Source: Neoarius graeffei
Taxonomy: Eukaryota; Chordata; Actinopteri; Siluriformes; Ariidae
DNA length: 64,000 bases
Reading direction: 5' to 3'
NCBI RefSeq assembly: GCF_027579695.1
Contig: NC_083583.1
Location: 2,263,625-2,327,624 of the forward strand
Part shown: piece by piece, positions 40,321-52,031 of the stretch
Layout: each line of letters opens with the position of its first letter
Numbering within the stretch: position 1 is the first letter of the stretch
Translations under genes and position numbers: made by a program
Notes under the pieces: model-generated
Database searches by the model: none
What the model was told of the DNA's origin: nothing
What the model saw: the letters and a program-made list of their open reading frames with translations, nothing else

Positions 40321-42400
40321 CTCTGGTTCGTGATTTTTTGGAAGTGTCAAAAGCGCTGAATTTGGACGCTTTTTTAATCTCTTTAGATCAAGAAAAAGCG
40401 TTTGATCGAGTTGAACACGAATATTTATGGAAAACCCTTGCAGCCTTTGGTTTTAGCCCAGCATTTATTGATAAGATCAAAGTACTGTATTGTGACGCTG
40501 AGAGTATATTGAAAATTAATGGTGGTCTATCCTCTCCATTTAAGGTTTTAAGGGGTGTAAGGCAGGGCTGTGCTCTTTCAGGAATGTTATATTCCTTAGC
40601 AATTGAGCCCCTTTTACACAAACTTAGGATGCTTATTTCTGGTTTTACTGTACCACGTTCTGATTTTAAACTGTTAATACGGTATCTGTTTATGCCGATG
40701 ATGTGGTCATTATTGTAAAAAGTCAAAAAGATATTGAACATCTTATAAAGACTGTTTTAGATTTTGGAAATATTTCCTCAGCAAAAGTTAATTGAAGCAA
40801 AAGTGAAGCCCTGTTAATAGACAAATGGGATAAGGGGAAAATGTTAACTTTCCCTCAAGGGTTGAGTGTGGTCAGAGGAGGCTTTAAATATCTTGGGGTA
40901 TTCCTAGGAGATAAACAAGTTCAAATGAAAAATTGGGATGGTGTGATTTGAAAAAGTTAAAGGGTGCCTTGGTAGATGGTCTTGGTTACTCCCGCAAATG
41001 TCTTATAGGGGGCGAATATTGATTTGTAACAATTTGGTGGCATCATCTTTGTGGCACCGTCTGATGTGCATTGACCCTCCCCCAGGTTTCCTTTCAAACA
41101 TCCAGTCATTAATCGTAGACTTCTTCTGGGATAAGTTACATTGGGTACCTCAAAGTGTCTTGTTCTTGCCAAAAGAAGAAGGTGGGCGAGGCCTAGTTCA
41201 TCTGACAAGCAGAGTTGCTGCTTTCCGTCTCCAGTTTCTACAAAGACTTCTCTATGGATCAAACGACCTGGTGTGGAGATCTCTTGCTTGCACTCTACTG
41301 AGGAGGCTAGGAGGTTTGGACCTGGACCTTTCCCTATTTTTAATGGATCCAAAAACACTATCTACCCGGAGACTACCTTGTTTTTATTGTGGACTTTTTA
41401 AAGTGCTTTCTTTGTTTAAAATGCAGAGGGAAACCTCTTCTTCTCTTTGCTGGCTTTTGCAAGAGCCTTTAATTGGCGGGGCACGTCTGGATGCATCAGC
41501 AGGAGTGATGCCCTCTTTGGATAACATTCTAAGCAATAAAGGTGTCAAAATGTTAAGAGACCTTGTGATTGTGGCTGGCCCAACTTTACATAATGCAGAA
41601 AATCTGTCAACAACTCTAGGAATACGGTCTTTGTGTATTGTTACACAATTGTTAAACAAGGTCAAAGGTATTTTAACAGAAGGAGAAAACGCTCTGTTAC
41701 AGTCTCGTCATAATGATGTATTGATTTCTGAAGATGAAGAGCCTTTTCCAACGTTGAACATCACTCCTGAGTATGCAGACTGTGTGGGTGCCTTCCTAGA
41801 GGCAACTGAACTTAACCTAAAACTAACAGAGGGGAAGTTTTTTTATAAAACCTGTGTTAAGGTCTTAAATAAGCAAAAGTTGAATGCAAGAGTTGATACA
41901 CCATGGCGAATGAAACTTGAACTCGATGACGATATTAAACCTGCATGGAGAGCTTTATACAAACCACCATTAACGAAAACATTTGCTGATTTGCAGTGGA
42001 AACTCTTACACGGCGTAGTAGCTGTTAACTCCTTTGTTTCTGTCATAAACCCAGCTGTTGATGATAAGTGCCTTTTTGTGCAGAAAGAGAAACTGTTTTT
42101 CATTGTTTTATGGAATGTGAAAGACTCGGCTCTTTGCTTTATCGTTTACAGTTGATATTTAGAGCTTTTAAGGTCTGATTTACAAATAATTGTTTTATTT
42201 TGGGTGTTATGTATATGTAGAAGGAAAAGTCTCAGTGTCAGTTATTGAATTTCATAACTGGACAAGCGAAGATGGCGATATGGATCAGTCGCAGGAATGT
42301 TCTACAGGGTGGATCTGGTCAGGACTGTCTTCATGTTTTTTTAAGATTGGTCAAGTCCAGAATGATGATCGATTTTAAAATTTATTCTGCAATGAAAGTG
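40321..42400 (+). pseudogene. Tx1-like LINE RT palm and C-terminal region
   Basis: First frame (to 40718): LISLDQEKAFDRVEHEYLWK, ILKINGGLSSPFKVLRGVRQ, GCALSGMLYSLAIEPLLHKL. The YADD box at about 40692 is preceded by a frameshift. Second long frame 40998-42155: SYRGRILICNNLVASSLWHR, DFFWDKLHWVPQSVLFLPKE, EGGRGLVHLTSRVAAFRLQF and so on to a frame change near 42095. Remains of the C-terminus (KMAIWISRRN, VKSRMMIDFKIYSAMK) reach 42400. Several stops; not functional. Confidence 0.8.
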
Positions 42401-42401
42401 T

Positions 42402-42871
42402 GACGGTCACGGACAGACCACACATTTCCCTTGCCTCGCGGCTGCGAGGCAGCCCTTGTTTCACTGCCTACCTGTGCCTAAACACACACACACACACACA
42501 CACACACGCCGACTGGCAACTCCAGGAACATTGAGCTAAACGCTAAGATGTTAAACTTTGCTGGTACTCTTTTGCACATGAACACTGTTTCACCAAAGAC
42601 ATTTATGGAAAGAAAAACGCAACACAGACTATTTTTAATGTTTCTTTTTAATGTACCAAGTTGCTGCAGAGACTTAGGTGCTGAAGAGAAAAAAGTAGCA
42701 TACCGTTTCTTGTCGTGGTGATGAACTGTTTTGTCGCGTTCCGCAGGTGGCAAAAGAGTGTCGACATGAAACAGAGACTCATTTATTTCGTTCCGGCCAC
42801 AATTGGTCCGGTCCATTTTGTCAGAACGTCATAAGGAAGACGGAGACGGCCCTGATCAAGCCGCTTCTATA
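42402..42871. other. Unassigned insert between LINE end and Tc1 element
   Basis: Begins TGTGACGGTCACGGACAGAC at the point where the LINE C-terminal frame breaks off. Contains a (CA)n tract at 42482-42508. It may be part of an LTR (TG start), but no matching end was found. Confidence 0.35.
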
Positions 42872-44481
42872 CAGTGGTGCTTGAAAGTTTGTGAACCCTT
42901 TAGAATTTTCTATATTTCTGCATAAATATGACCATAAACATCATCAGATTTTCACCCAAGTCCTAAAAGTAGATAAAGAGAACCCAGTTAAACAAATGAG
43001 ACAAAAAATATTATACTTGGTCATTTATTTATTGAGGAAAATGATCCAATATTACATATCTGTGAGTGGCAAAAGTATGTGAACCTCTAGGATTAGCAGT
43101 TAATTTGAAGGTGAAATTAGAGTCAGGTGTTTTCAATCAATGGGATGACAATCAGGTGTGAGTGGGCACCCTGTTTTATTTAAAGAACAGGGATCTATCA
43201 AAGTCTGAGCTTCACAACACATGTTTGTGGAAGTGTATCATGGCATGAACAAAGGAGATTTCTGAGGACCTCAGAAAAAGCGTTGTTGATGTTCATCAGG
43301 CTGGAAAAGGTTACAAAACCATCTCTAAAGAGTTTGGACTCCACCAATCCACAGTCAGACAGATTGTGTACAAATGGAGGAAATTCAAGACCATTGTTCC
43401 CCTCCCCAGGAGTGGTCGACCAACAAAGATCACTCCAAGAGCAAGGCGTGTAATAGTCGACGAGGTCACAAAGGACCCCAGGGTAACTTCTAAGCAACTG
43501 AAGGCCTCTCTCACATTGGCTAATGTTAATGTTCATGAGTCCACCATCAGGAGAACACTGAACAACAATGGTGTGCATGGCAGGGTTGCAAGGAGAAAGC
43601 CACTGCTCTCCAAAAAGAACATTGCTGCTCATCTGCAGTTTGCTAAAGATCACGTGGACAAGCCAGAAGGCTATTGGAAAAATGTTTTGTGGACGGATGA
43701 GACCAAAATAGAATTTTTGGTTTAAATGAGAAGGGTTATGTTTGGAGAAAGGAAAGCACTGCATTCCAGCATAAGAACCTTATCCCATCTGTGAAACATG
43801 GTGGTGGTAGTATCATGGTTTGGGCCTGTTTTGCTGCATCTGGGCCAGGACGGCTTGCCATCATTGGTGGAACAATGAATTCTGAATTATACCAGCGAAT
43901 TCTAAAGGAAAATGTCAGGACATCTGTCCAGGAACTGAATCTCAAGAGAAGGTGGGTCATGCAGCAAGACAACGACCCTAAGCACACAAGTCATTCTACC
44001 AAAGAATGGTTAAAGAAGAATAAAGTGAATGTTTTGGAATGGCCAAGTCAAAGTCCTGACCTTAATCCAATGGAAATGTTGTGGAAGGACCTGAAGCGAG
44101 CAGTTCATGTGAGGAAACCCACCAACATCCCAGAGTTGAAGCTGTTCTGTACGGAGGAACGGGCTAAAATTCCTCCAAGCCGGTGTGCAGGACTGATCAA
44201 CAGTTACCGCAAACGTTTAGTTGCAGTTATTGCTGCACAAGGGGGTCACAGCAGATACTGAAAGCAAAGGTTCACATACTTTTGCCACTCACAGATATGT
44301 AATATTGGATCATTTTCCTCAATAAATAAATGACCAAGTATAATATTTTTGTCTCATTTGTTTAACTGGGTTCTCTTTATCTACTTTTAGGACTTGTGTG
44401 AAAATCTGATGATGTTTTTGGTCATATTTATGCAGAAATATAGAAAATTCTAAAGGGTTCACAAACTTTCAAGCACCACTG
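42872..44481 (+). mobile_element. Nearly complete Tc1-like transposon
   Basis: TA at 42870-42871 and 44482-44483. Inverted repeats of about 210 bp start CAGTGGTGCTTGAAAGTTTG at both ends, with inner repeats around GATCCAATATTACATATCTG. 1610 bp, the usual Tc1 size. The two arms differ at only a few positions by eye, which points to a fairly young copy. Confidence 0.95.
43240..44261 (+). pseudogene. Tc1 transposase with one early stop and one frameshift
   Basis: Frame from about 43240 (start ATGAACAAAGGAGATTTCTG with a TGA after five codons), then VDVHQAGKGYKTISKEFGLH and VRQIVYKWRKFKTIVPL (paired-like helix-turn-helix), a GRPTK hook, LTLANVNVHESTIRRTLNNN and the first catalytic Asp in WTDETK. 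A frameshift at about 43720 moves to the frame with [30 protein letters not shown] (second Asp) and WPSQSPDLNPMEMLW (Glu). All three DDE residues are present but in two frames. Confidence 0.9.
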
Positions 44482-44483
44482 TA

Positions 44484-45255
44484 TCTCTGTATTACGGTGA
44501 TGTTTTGCAATGTTTAGTCTTAATGTTTATGTTGTCAACTTGTTTAAATGTTGTAGAATGTCCTTATGATGCATCAGAGTCTGTAATGTAATTGTTTGTG
44601 TTTAGTGATTGTGATCCCTTTTTATGTTGGAATGGCGCTGATCTTTATGAATGTTCGTCTAGTCCTGTGTCTTTAGTCTAGCGTTTGACCTCATGTGGTG
44701 AGTTTGTCTTGACACTGACTTTGCTGCTTGGTGTTCTCTGCTCTTAAAGAGACATAGCAAATATTTTCTGGGACATTTCTAGTTGACAACTTTTGTATTT
44801 TCTTTTTGAAAATCTATTTTTCTAAAAATATCAAAAATACCCCCCCCCCCAAAAAAAAAGGAACAGCATGCTTTGAACATTGTTTGTTTGGCTAAAAATT
44901 GCCACCAAGCTTTAAAAATAAAAACTCTTGCTTGGATTTTTTTGTCCTCTCCCTCTGTTTTTGGCCTGATCCATTTGCCCCTAGCGGTGCCCGCTCATCC
45001 ATCCTGTTGCAGAAAGCTGTTGATGGGTTTGTGAGTGTGTGGGGACACAGAGAGGTATTGCGCTCTGTTAGTGATGATGAACTGATGTATGGATACGTGT
45101 TGAGCTAAAGTGCTCGCGCAGTGCCCCGCTTTTAATTTTCCTTTTTTTTTAAACCTTATTTGATATTGTCATCAGGAAGATACTGGAATATAGATGATGC
45201 AAAATAAAGTTTCTTATTAAAATTCAAAATTCTCTCTCTATACACATTATATACT
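44484..45255. other. Sequence behind the Tc1 element, partly LINE-like
   Basis: A 69-codon plus-strand frame at 44899-45108 (FDFVL.., ILLQKAVDGFVSVWGHREVL, VSDDELMYGYVLS) is probably a LINE or transposon C-terminus; a polyadenylation signal AATAAA follows at about 45203. Whether it belongs to the Tx1-like LINE could not be shown. Confidence 0.35.
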
Positions 45256-45318
45256 CACACTCTCTCTCTCTCTCTCTCTCTGCACACTATATATACTCTC
45301 TCTCTCTCTCTCTCTCTG
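45256..45318. repeat. (TC)n microsatellite with repeated spacer
   Basis: Two blocks of CT units separated by TGCACACTATATATACTC, which itself recurs. Confidence 0.9.
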
Positions 45319-45689
45319 CACACTATATATACACACACTCTCTCATTGTGTCTCTTTTTAATTGATGTGTTTTGTCATAAATTGTATTCACGCGCTCACC
45401 TTCTCCTGTCCTCCGTGTCTCAGCTGGAACAGAGCTCTTCAACACTCATCATCAGAACAGTATCAGATCACTCTTCCCCTCTCACTCCTCAACACCACGG
45501 CATCACCGCCGCCGACGGATCACGTGACACCCTGCTGTAAACCCTGTGGTCACATGGCCTCAGCTCTTTAATAGTACAGTCAGTCAATCAGAATTCACTC
45601 ACTTCCTGACGTCATAATTTTGGTTTTTGATTGGCTTGTGAATGTGTTGGTCTTTTTGTATGTTTGTTTAATACTCATTTGATTGTATA

Positions 45690-46612
45690 ATGTAACTTCA
45701 AATAAATAAATAAATAAATTAGTAAACACCTGCATTACTGTAATCAGAAGCTTCTCACCTGGGCTCAGGAGAGAAAGAACTGGACTGTTGCTCAGTGGAC
45801 TTGATAAAACCCAGTGGACCAACACCAGCAGATGACATGGCACCCCAAATCATCACAGACTGCAGAAACTTCACATGGACTTCAAACCCCTTGGATTCTG
45901 TTCCTCTCCACTCTTCCTCCAGACTCTAGGACCTTGATTTCGAAATGAAATGCAAATCTACTTCATCTGAAAAGAGGACTTTGGACCACTGAGTAACAGT
46001 CCAGTTCTTTCTCTCCTTTGCCCAGGTAAGACATTTCAAGAGATGTCTCTGGTTCAGGAGGGGCTTGATATTAGGAATGTGACCGTTGTATCCCCTTTCC
46101 TGAAGGTGTCTGTGCGTGGCGGCTCTTGATGTACTGACCCCAGCCTCAGTCCACTCCTTGTGAAGCTCTCCCAAGATCTTGAATTGACTTTTCTTGACGA
46201 TCCTCTCAAGGCTGCGCTCATCCCTGCTGCTTGTGCACCTTTTCCAGCCACCCTTTTCAGCAATGACCTTCTGTGGCTTACTCTCCTTGTGGAGGGAGTC
46301 GATGATCGTCTTCTAGATAACTGTTGAGTCAGCAGTCTTCCTCACGATCGTGGTTGTGTGGACTGAACTAAACTGAGAGATACACAGGACTTGTACTGTT
46401 TTACTCAAAATCAAAGATTCTAATATTTTGAGATCCTGGATTTCTGATTTTCGTGAGCTATAAGCCATAATCATCAAAATTAAAACAAAACAAGGCTAGA
46501 AATATTTCACTTTACATTTAATGAATATAGAATATATGAAAGTTTAGCTTTTTGAATTAAATTATGAAAAAAATGAATTTTTACAATATTCCAATATTTT
46601 GAGATGCACTCT
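45690..46612 (-). mobile_element. Tc1-like transposon remnant
   Basis: Minus-strand reading GELHKEWTEAGVSTSRAATH, RHLQERGYNGHIPNIKPLLN and WSKVLFSDEVDLHFI (first Asp block), then several stops. The end AGTGCATCTCAAAATATTGG (minus strand, 46612) is the usual terminus of a fish Tc1 family. The 3' half is deleted. Confidence 0.75.
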
Positions 46613-47256
46613 TCCTCTTCTTCTTATATCTCTTAGATGCTGTGACACAGATATGTTCATCCCTGTCTATAAAAACACTAATCTGTTTTTACAGCAAAAC
46701 AGCAAATTTGTGTTGAAGATCTTTTCTTCTCAGCCTCGAACACTTTGAAAAGCTTTTCAGTCTTATTTTTCCCGCAAGGCCTTTGATGTGTTGTGTCATG
46801 TGACCTGATACAGAAAAGTACCTCACATGCACCAATACTATTCTGCAAAATTAGCATATAAAAAACAACCACCACCTTTGAATCAGGTTTGTGCCTCTGA
46901 CTGAGGTTTGTTCATTTCCTGGTCGTGGCGTGGCGTGCTCCTTCCTGCACGCTGGAATCTTGTTCCTGCCCGACCACGCCCAGTTCAGCTCTGTTCAGAC
47001 TTACTGATCAGCTGATTCTTTGTTAAAAACCCCAGACTGTGCAGTACAGCTGGACTCCAGATCCAGGACTGAACACTGTTCAGGTAAACATTAGCATTTC
47101 GTTCAAAGCCCTCTGGGACACACCGCAGAAGAAGCTGATATTTTGCTATAAGCTCCGCCCCTTCTGTTTTGTTGTGAATGATGGACTGCAGAAAGACGTC
47201 CAGCTTCATCTCTGACTGTTACACAGCGCTGACACTGGAGACTCCTTCCAGAGACG

Positions 47257-47260
<4 letters not shown>
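46613..47260. other. Intergenic sequence, nothing recognised
   Basis: Mixed composition between slc7a6/LINE region and ripk2. No gene or repeat end was identified. Confidence 0.4.

Positions 47261-47312
<52 letters not shown>
47261..47312. repeat. (CA)n microsatellite
   Basis: About 26 CA units. Confidence 0.97.
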
Positions 47313-47315
<3 letters not shown>

Positions 47316-47394
47316 TCCTTACAGTAAACTTCACCACATCATTTATCAATTACACGTTTTTCTTTTGTTAATCTGTTTATTATCAGTGTTGTAC

Positions 47395-47545
47395 ACGCCC
47401 CTGTGAATGAGCTGTTGCTATAGAAACAATAACCTATCAGAACGAGTGCATTAATTAGAAATAAACCTGTGATGTGCAGCTGCACTACTGTCAGAGCTGC
47501 TGTTAGAGAGAATTAATCAACACCTTCTCAGCTGTTTCTAACATA
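47395..47545. repeat. MITE-like dispersed repeat, copy 2
   Basis: Reverse-complement relative of 6720-6850: GAGCTGTTGCTATAGAAACA and GCTGTTAGAGAGAATTAATC. The neighbouring CACTGGAGACTCCTTCCAGA (47233) also occurs at 10588. Confidence 0.55.
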
Positions 47546-48104
47546 TGATCTCTAAATTGTTGAATGAACTCAAACCTCTAAGGTATTATAATTTTCACAG
47601 GATTTCTTAAAGTTTCAACTGTCAATGCAAATCGCTGTAAGTTTTAATATTTTTATACATATATTTTATTTATTCTATTCATTATTAGCTTATCTGGCAG
47701 ACAGGTGATGAGTTTATACCATCATGTGCATCTGGCGTCGTCCACATTTCACGAAAATCACTTCTTCTCTCTCAATTCTTCACCGATTTTTATTATTTTT
47801 AGCAGGAAGGTAGTGCATATAACTTCTACCCAAATTTGCATAATTACAATTATTAATGAAATTATGGACTAAGCCTTAATGACCAGTTCAATAAAAATTG
47901 CTTTTTCTTGGTCAATTCCTCAGCATTTTGGATTCTTTCTGGTAAACAGGTCGGTGTTCCTAGGGTGGATATCACTTCTATATACATAGAGCTTGTATAT
48001 AGCATTTATAGCTTACAACATTTATTGCACAAGGTGGCCCACTTTTAGATCGTTCCTTCTGGACGAGACGGGGCCGGAGTGAGCTACACCATCTCATTAT
48101 ATAT
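47546..48104. other. Intergenic sequence, possibly an unclassified repeat
   Basis: AT-rich; TTAGATCGTTCCTTCTGGAC followed by GGAGTGAGCTACACC near 48045 looks repeat-derived, but I cannot name the family. Confidence 0.3.
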
Positions 48105-48131
48105 TTGCCATTAATTTATATTTATGTTATG

Positions 48132-48731
48132 TACAGTTTCATGTCAAAATGGAGGAGGAGAAAGAGAGAGGGGAGGCGTGTTAGGAGAGAGCGTGAAAGA
48201 TGGAAGGGAAGGAGCTTAGAATTGAGGGTAGGAACACTGAATGTGGGAACATTGACTGGCAGAGCGAGAGAGTTAGCAGGTCTGATGGAAAGAAGGAAGT
48301 TGGACATTTTGTGTGTGCAGGAGACGAGGTGGAAAGGAAGCAAGGCCAAGAACATTGGAGGTGGATGCAAGTTGTTTTATTATGGAGTGGATGGAAAGAG
48401 AAATGGTGTTGGCATTGTTTTGAGGGGAGAGTTGGTCAACAGTGTGATTGATGTGAAGAGGGTGTCAGATAGAGTGATAGGCATGAAGTTGGAGATTCAA
48501 GGAGTGGTAATCAATGTTGTGTGTGCGTACGCCCCACAGGTTGGATGTGAGAATGGAGAGAAAGAGTCTTTCTGGGAAAAGATGGATGAAGTGGTAGAAG
48601 GTATACAGAGGGAGGAGTGCGTGCTGATAGGAGCAGATTTCAATGGACATGTTGGCGAGGGAAACAGAGGAGATGAGGATGAGCTTGAAAGTGAAAAAGA
48701 GGAAGCGTGGAATAGTGGAGCTGAAGATTAA
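48132..48731 (+). pseudogene. RTE-like LINE AP endonuclease fragment
   Basis: Frame with LRVGTLNVGTLTGRARELAG, LDILCVQETRWKGSKAKNIG, KRNGVGIVLRGELV and VLIGADFNGHVGEG: the N, E and D motifs of AP endonucleases. The C-terminal SDH block is absent because the frame jumps behind GHVGEGNRGDE into a later part of the protein, i.e. roughly 80-100 residues are deleted. Confidence 0.85.
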
Positions 48732-49815
48732 GTGGTGGAAACTAAAAGAGGTTGAACATCAGAAGGAGTTTAGGGAAGAAATGAGACGAACATTGAGTGG
48801 TCATAGAAGTCTGCCAGAAGATTGGAATACTACTGCTGTACTAGTAAGAGAGGCAGCAAGGAAGGTGCTAGGGTGGTCATCGGGAAGGAGGAAGGAAGAC
48901 AAGGAGACATGATGGTGGAACAAAGAAGTGCAGGAAATTATAAAAGAGAAGAGGCTAGCAAAGAAGAATTGGGACGATCAAAGAGACGAGGAAAGCAGGC
49001 GGTTATACAGAGAGACGAGACAGAAGGCAAAAAGAGCGGTAGCGAAAGCAGATGCATACCAGGAGTTGTACGAAAGACTGGAGACCAAAGAAGGAGAGAA
49101 AGACCTGTACAGACTAGCTAGGCAGAGAAACAGGGAAGCGAGGGATGTACAGCAGGTAAGAGTGATGAAAGATGGAAATGGAAATGTGCTGACAAACAAA
49201 GAGGGTGCATTAAGAAGGTGGAAAGAGTACTTTGAGGATTTATTAAATGAGGAGAATCCAAGAGAGAAAAGGTCAGATTCATTGGAGACAGCAAATCAGG
49301 AAGCAGAGTTGGTTAGTAAGGATGAGGTGAGGGCAGCCATGAAAAGAATGAAGACTGGGAAAGCAGTCGGACCAGATGGTATCCCGATTGAGGCTTGGAG
49401 ATGTTTGGGTGAGACGGCTGTGGAGTTCCTAACGAGATTGTTTAATAAGATCCTAGAGAATGAGAAAATGCCAAATGAATGGAGAAAGAGTGTACTAGTC
49501 CCAATATACAAGAATAAGGGAGATGTACAGAGCTGCAGTAATTACAGAGGAATAAAACTGATGAGCCGCACCATGAAGCTATGGGAAAGGGTATTGGAGG
49601 TGAGATTGAGAAGAGAGGTAGCAATCTGTGAACAGCAGTACGGGTTTATGCCAAGGAAGAGCACGTCGGATGCAATTTTTGCTTTAAGAATGTTAATGGA
49701 GAAGTACAGGGAAGGCCAGAGAAAGCTACATTGTGTGTTTGTAGACCTGGAGAAGGCATACGATAGAGTGCCGAGAGATGAGTTATGGTATTGTATGAGA
49801 GAGTGGAGTGAATGA
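48670..49815 (+). pseudogene. RTE-like LINE linker and reverse transcriptase, first part
   Basis: Linker rich in Lys/Glu (EIIKEKRLAKKNWDDQRDEE), then RT: MKTGKAVGPDGIPIEAWRCL, WRKSVLVPIYKNKGDVQSCS, NYRGIKLMSRTMKLWERVLE, QQYGFMPRKSTSDAIFALRM, CVFVDLEKAYDRVPRDELW. Two frame changes (near 48900 and 49800) interrupt it. Confidence 0.88.
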
Positions 49816-50764
49816 GAAGTATATCAGAGTGGTGCAAGACATGTATGAGAACAGTGAAACAGCAGCGAGGTGTGCAGTTGGAACGACTGAATGGTTGAAG
49901 GTGAAGGTGGGACTCTATCAAGGATCTGCTTTGAGTCCTTTCTTGTTTGCCATAGTGATGGATAGCTTGACGGACGAAGTGAGGCAAGAGTCACCATGGA
50001 ACATGATGTTTGCGGATGATATTGTGATATGTGGTGAAAGTAGAAAGGAGGTTGAGCTGGGTTTGGAGAGATGGAGGGATGCATTGGAACGAAGAGGAAT
50101 GAAGGTGAGCTGTAGCAAAACAGAATACATGTGCATCAATGAGAATGGGGATGAGAGTGTAGTGAAGATGCAAGGAGTCGACGTAAAGAAAGTTGGTGAA
50201 TTCAAGTCCCTGGGGTCAACTGTGCAGGAAAATGGGGGCTGCGATAGTGAGGTGAGAAAGAGAGTGCAGGCAGGGTGGAGCAGGTGGAGAAGGATTTCGG
50301 GAGTCATTTGTGATAGGAAAGTCCCAGCAGAAGTGAAAGGTAAGATGTATAAGACAGTAGTGAGACCAGCTGTGATGTACGGATTGGAGACCGTACCCTT
50401 AACGAAGAGACAGGAGGCAAAGTTGGAGGTGGCGGAGTTGAGGATGTTAAGGTTTGCGATGGGAGTGAGAAGATTGGACAGGATAAGGAACGAGCACATC
50501 AGAGGGACAGCACATGTGGAGAGCTTGGGAATGAAGCTAAGAGAGATGAGACTGAGATGGTATGGGCACATCCTGAGAAGAGATGCAGAGCATGTGGGAA
50601 GGAGAATGTTGAGGATGGAGCTGCCAGGAAAACGAAAACGAGGAAGGCCAAAGAGGAGATACATGGATGTGGTGAGAGAGGACATGAAAGTGGCAGGTGT
50701 GGTAGAGAAGGATGCGGAAGACGGGGAGCAATGGAGACAAAAGATCCGCTGTGGCGACCCCTAA
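49808..50764 (+). pseudogene. RTE-like LINE reverse transcriptase, second part and C-terminus
   Basis: 318 open codons: LYQGSALSPFLFAIVMDSLT, the catalytic box [69 protein letters not shown] and [14 protein letters not shown]. This part is intact; the frameshift lies just ahead of it. Confidence 0.9.
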
Positions 50765-50978
50765 TCGGGAGCAGCCAGAAGAAGAAGACAGCTTTCATGT
50801 AAATAACTATCAGCTTTTGAAACCCTGTGCCTAATAAAGTTTATTATTATTAATATTATCTCCAGTGCCAGCAGATCAGACTGCACTGTACGTTATGTAG
50901 TGTAACGTGAGTGACACGTTTGTATAAAAGTGACTTTAGAGAGGAGTGTTTAGAGCACTCACGGAGAGACGTAATCAG

Positions 50979-50979
<1 letters not shown>

Positions 50980-51037
<58 letters not shown>
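50980..51037. repeat. (GT)n microsatellite
   Basis: About 28 GT units, about 670 bp beyond the ripk2 stop codon. Confidence 0.97.
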
Positions 51038-51038
<1 letters not shown>

Positions 51039-51039
51039 A

Positions 51040-51708
51040 GGTGGAGTGACGAGTGAACAGAAAAACCCCCAACACACCACAGCGTTCAGGTTAAAGTTGA
51101 TTTAATGTTGACTGATGAATCACACACTCAGTACACGAGCACTGTGTGTTGATTGATTGATGTAATTAATCGGTGTAACAGGAGGAACATTACCCTCATC
51201 CTGGAGACAACAATAAAATAAAGAGGCTCTTGTTACAAGATACTTGCAGGATAAAATCCACTACTAGCTGAGGAAAGAGTTGTATTTGCATACGATGCAT
51301 ACGCTGCGGATTTACACTGGAGACCTGATTACAGAGAGAAAGATCAAAAATCCCAACTCACAGATACTGGAGGGTCATAAAAATGAGGAAAAAAACCAAA
51401 ACCGTGACATAAATAAACCAAAACCATCCACCTGAATAAATACACTGCTTTAATTCTGCTGTAATGGAGCCCTGACCTCATTAGCACGCTGAGATTGACT
51501 TAAAAGCATTAAAATGGTGATGAATAAGACTTGAACGCCTCCACAGAAGTGCTGCTGCTGATGTTTGTGATCAAATCAGCTCTCGTCTGATCAACTCGCA
51601 CGTCCTACATTTACATCAAATCCCTCTCCGTGTCCATAACAAAGGGTGTAAAGCTTCTTATACACATCAATACCAATGAGCACAGGAACATTTTGTGATC
51701 TCAGTCCC
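51040..51708 (-). other. Probable ripk2 3' UTR and downstream sequence
   Basis: Follows the ripk2 stop codon on the minus strand. No repeat was recognised; I did not find a convincing AATAAA for the gene on the minus strand here. Confidence 0.4.
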
Positions 51709-52031
51709 TCACCCTGCCTGGCCTTCAGCAGATATCTGAGAGTAGGCGTGTCCGTTTGCGGCCTCGACAGAAACCAGCCCCAGAGTGGTGGCGACCAGGA
51801 CGGCCACTCTCTCCCCCAGACAGGCGCACATGTCCAGGAGGCAGCGTGTGCGCGCGCTCAGCGTCATGGCTGCCATGATGAACTCGTAGTCCTCGCGTGT
51901 GACCGCCCGCCTCGCCCGCAACACGTCCAGCAGGTTGTTGAGTCGCCCCTCGGTCATGAAGTGCACGATGGCTTCGCGTCTCTCCTGCAGGAGCCGACAG
52001 CATGTCCAGCCAGAGGACACTGGACACGCGG
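51709..52031 (-). CDS. ripk2: ripk2 terminal exon: CARD
   Basis: 323 nt, acceptor CCTCAG. Encodes ACPVSSGWTCCRLLQERREA then the CARD: IVHFMTEGRLNNLLDVLRAR, RAVTREDYEFIMAAMTLSAR, TRCLLDMCACLGERVAVLVA. The pattern RREAIVxxMTExxLNxxLDxL and EDYE matches the RIPK2 CARD, which recruits NOD1/NOD2. Stop at 51711-51709. Confidence 0.9.

Larger units (their letters stand above)
32377..42401 (+). mobile_element. Tx1/L1-like LINE, fragmented by four later insertions
   Basis: Pieces in order: monomers and ORF1 (32377-32800), a shortened ORF1/ORF2 junction (32800-33180), start of the RT domain (33200-33440), RT fingers (38457-38629), RT palm (40321-40790) and the connection and C-terminal region (40850-42400). 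The gaps are a solo LTR holding another LINE (33440-38456) and a hAT (38630-40320). Stops and frameshifts occur in every piece, so it is dead. It may also have carried the LTR element at 29666-32374 in its monomer array. Confidence 0.8.
48105..50800 (+). mobile_element. RTE-like LINE, long but damaged copy
   Basis: Plus-strand APE-type LINE ending CCCCTAATCGGGAGCAGCCA + GAAGAAGAAG. It has an endonuclease part with an internal deletion, an RT part with one frameshift, and the C-terminal region shared with the copies at 730-1270 and 7940-8555. There is no sign of the extreme 5' end. Confidence 0.88.

Noticed and set aside
49918-50685. 255-codon minus-strand frame
   Set aside because: Antisense shadow of the RTE-like RT; low-complexity Ser/Leu/Pro composition.
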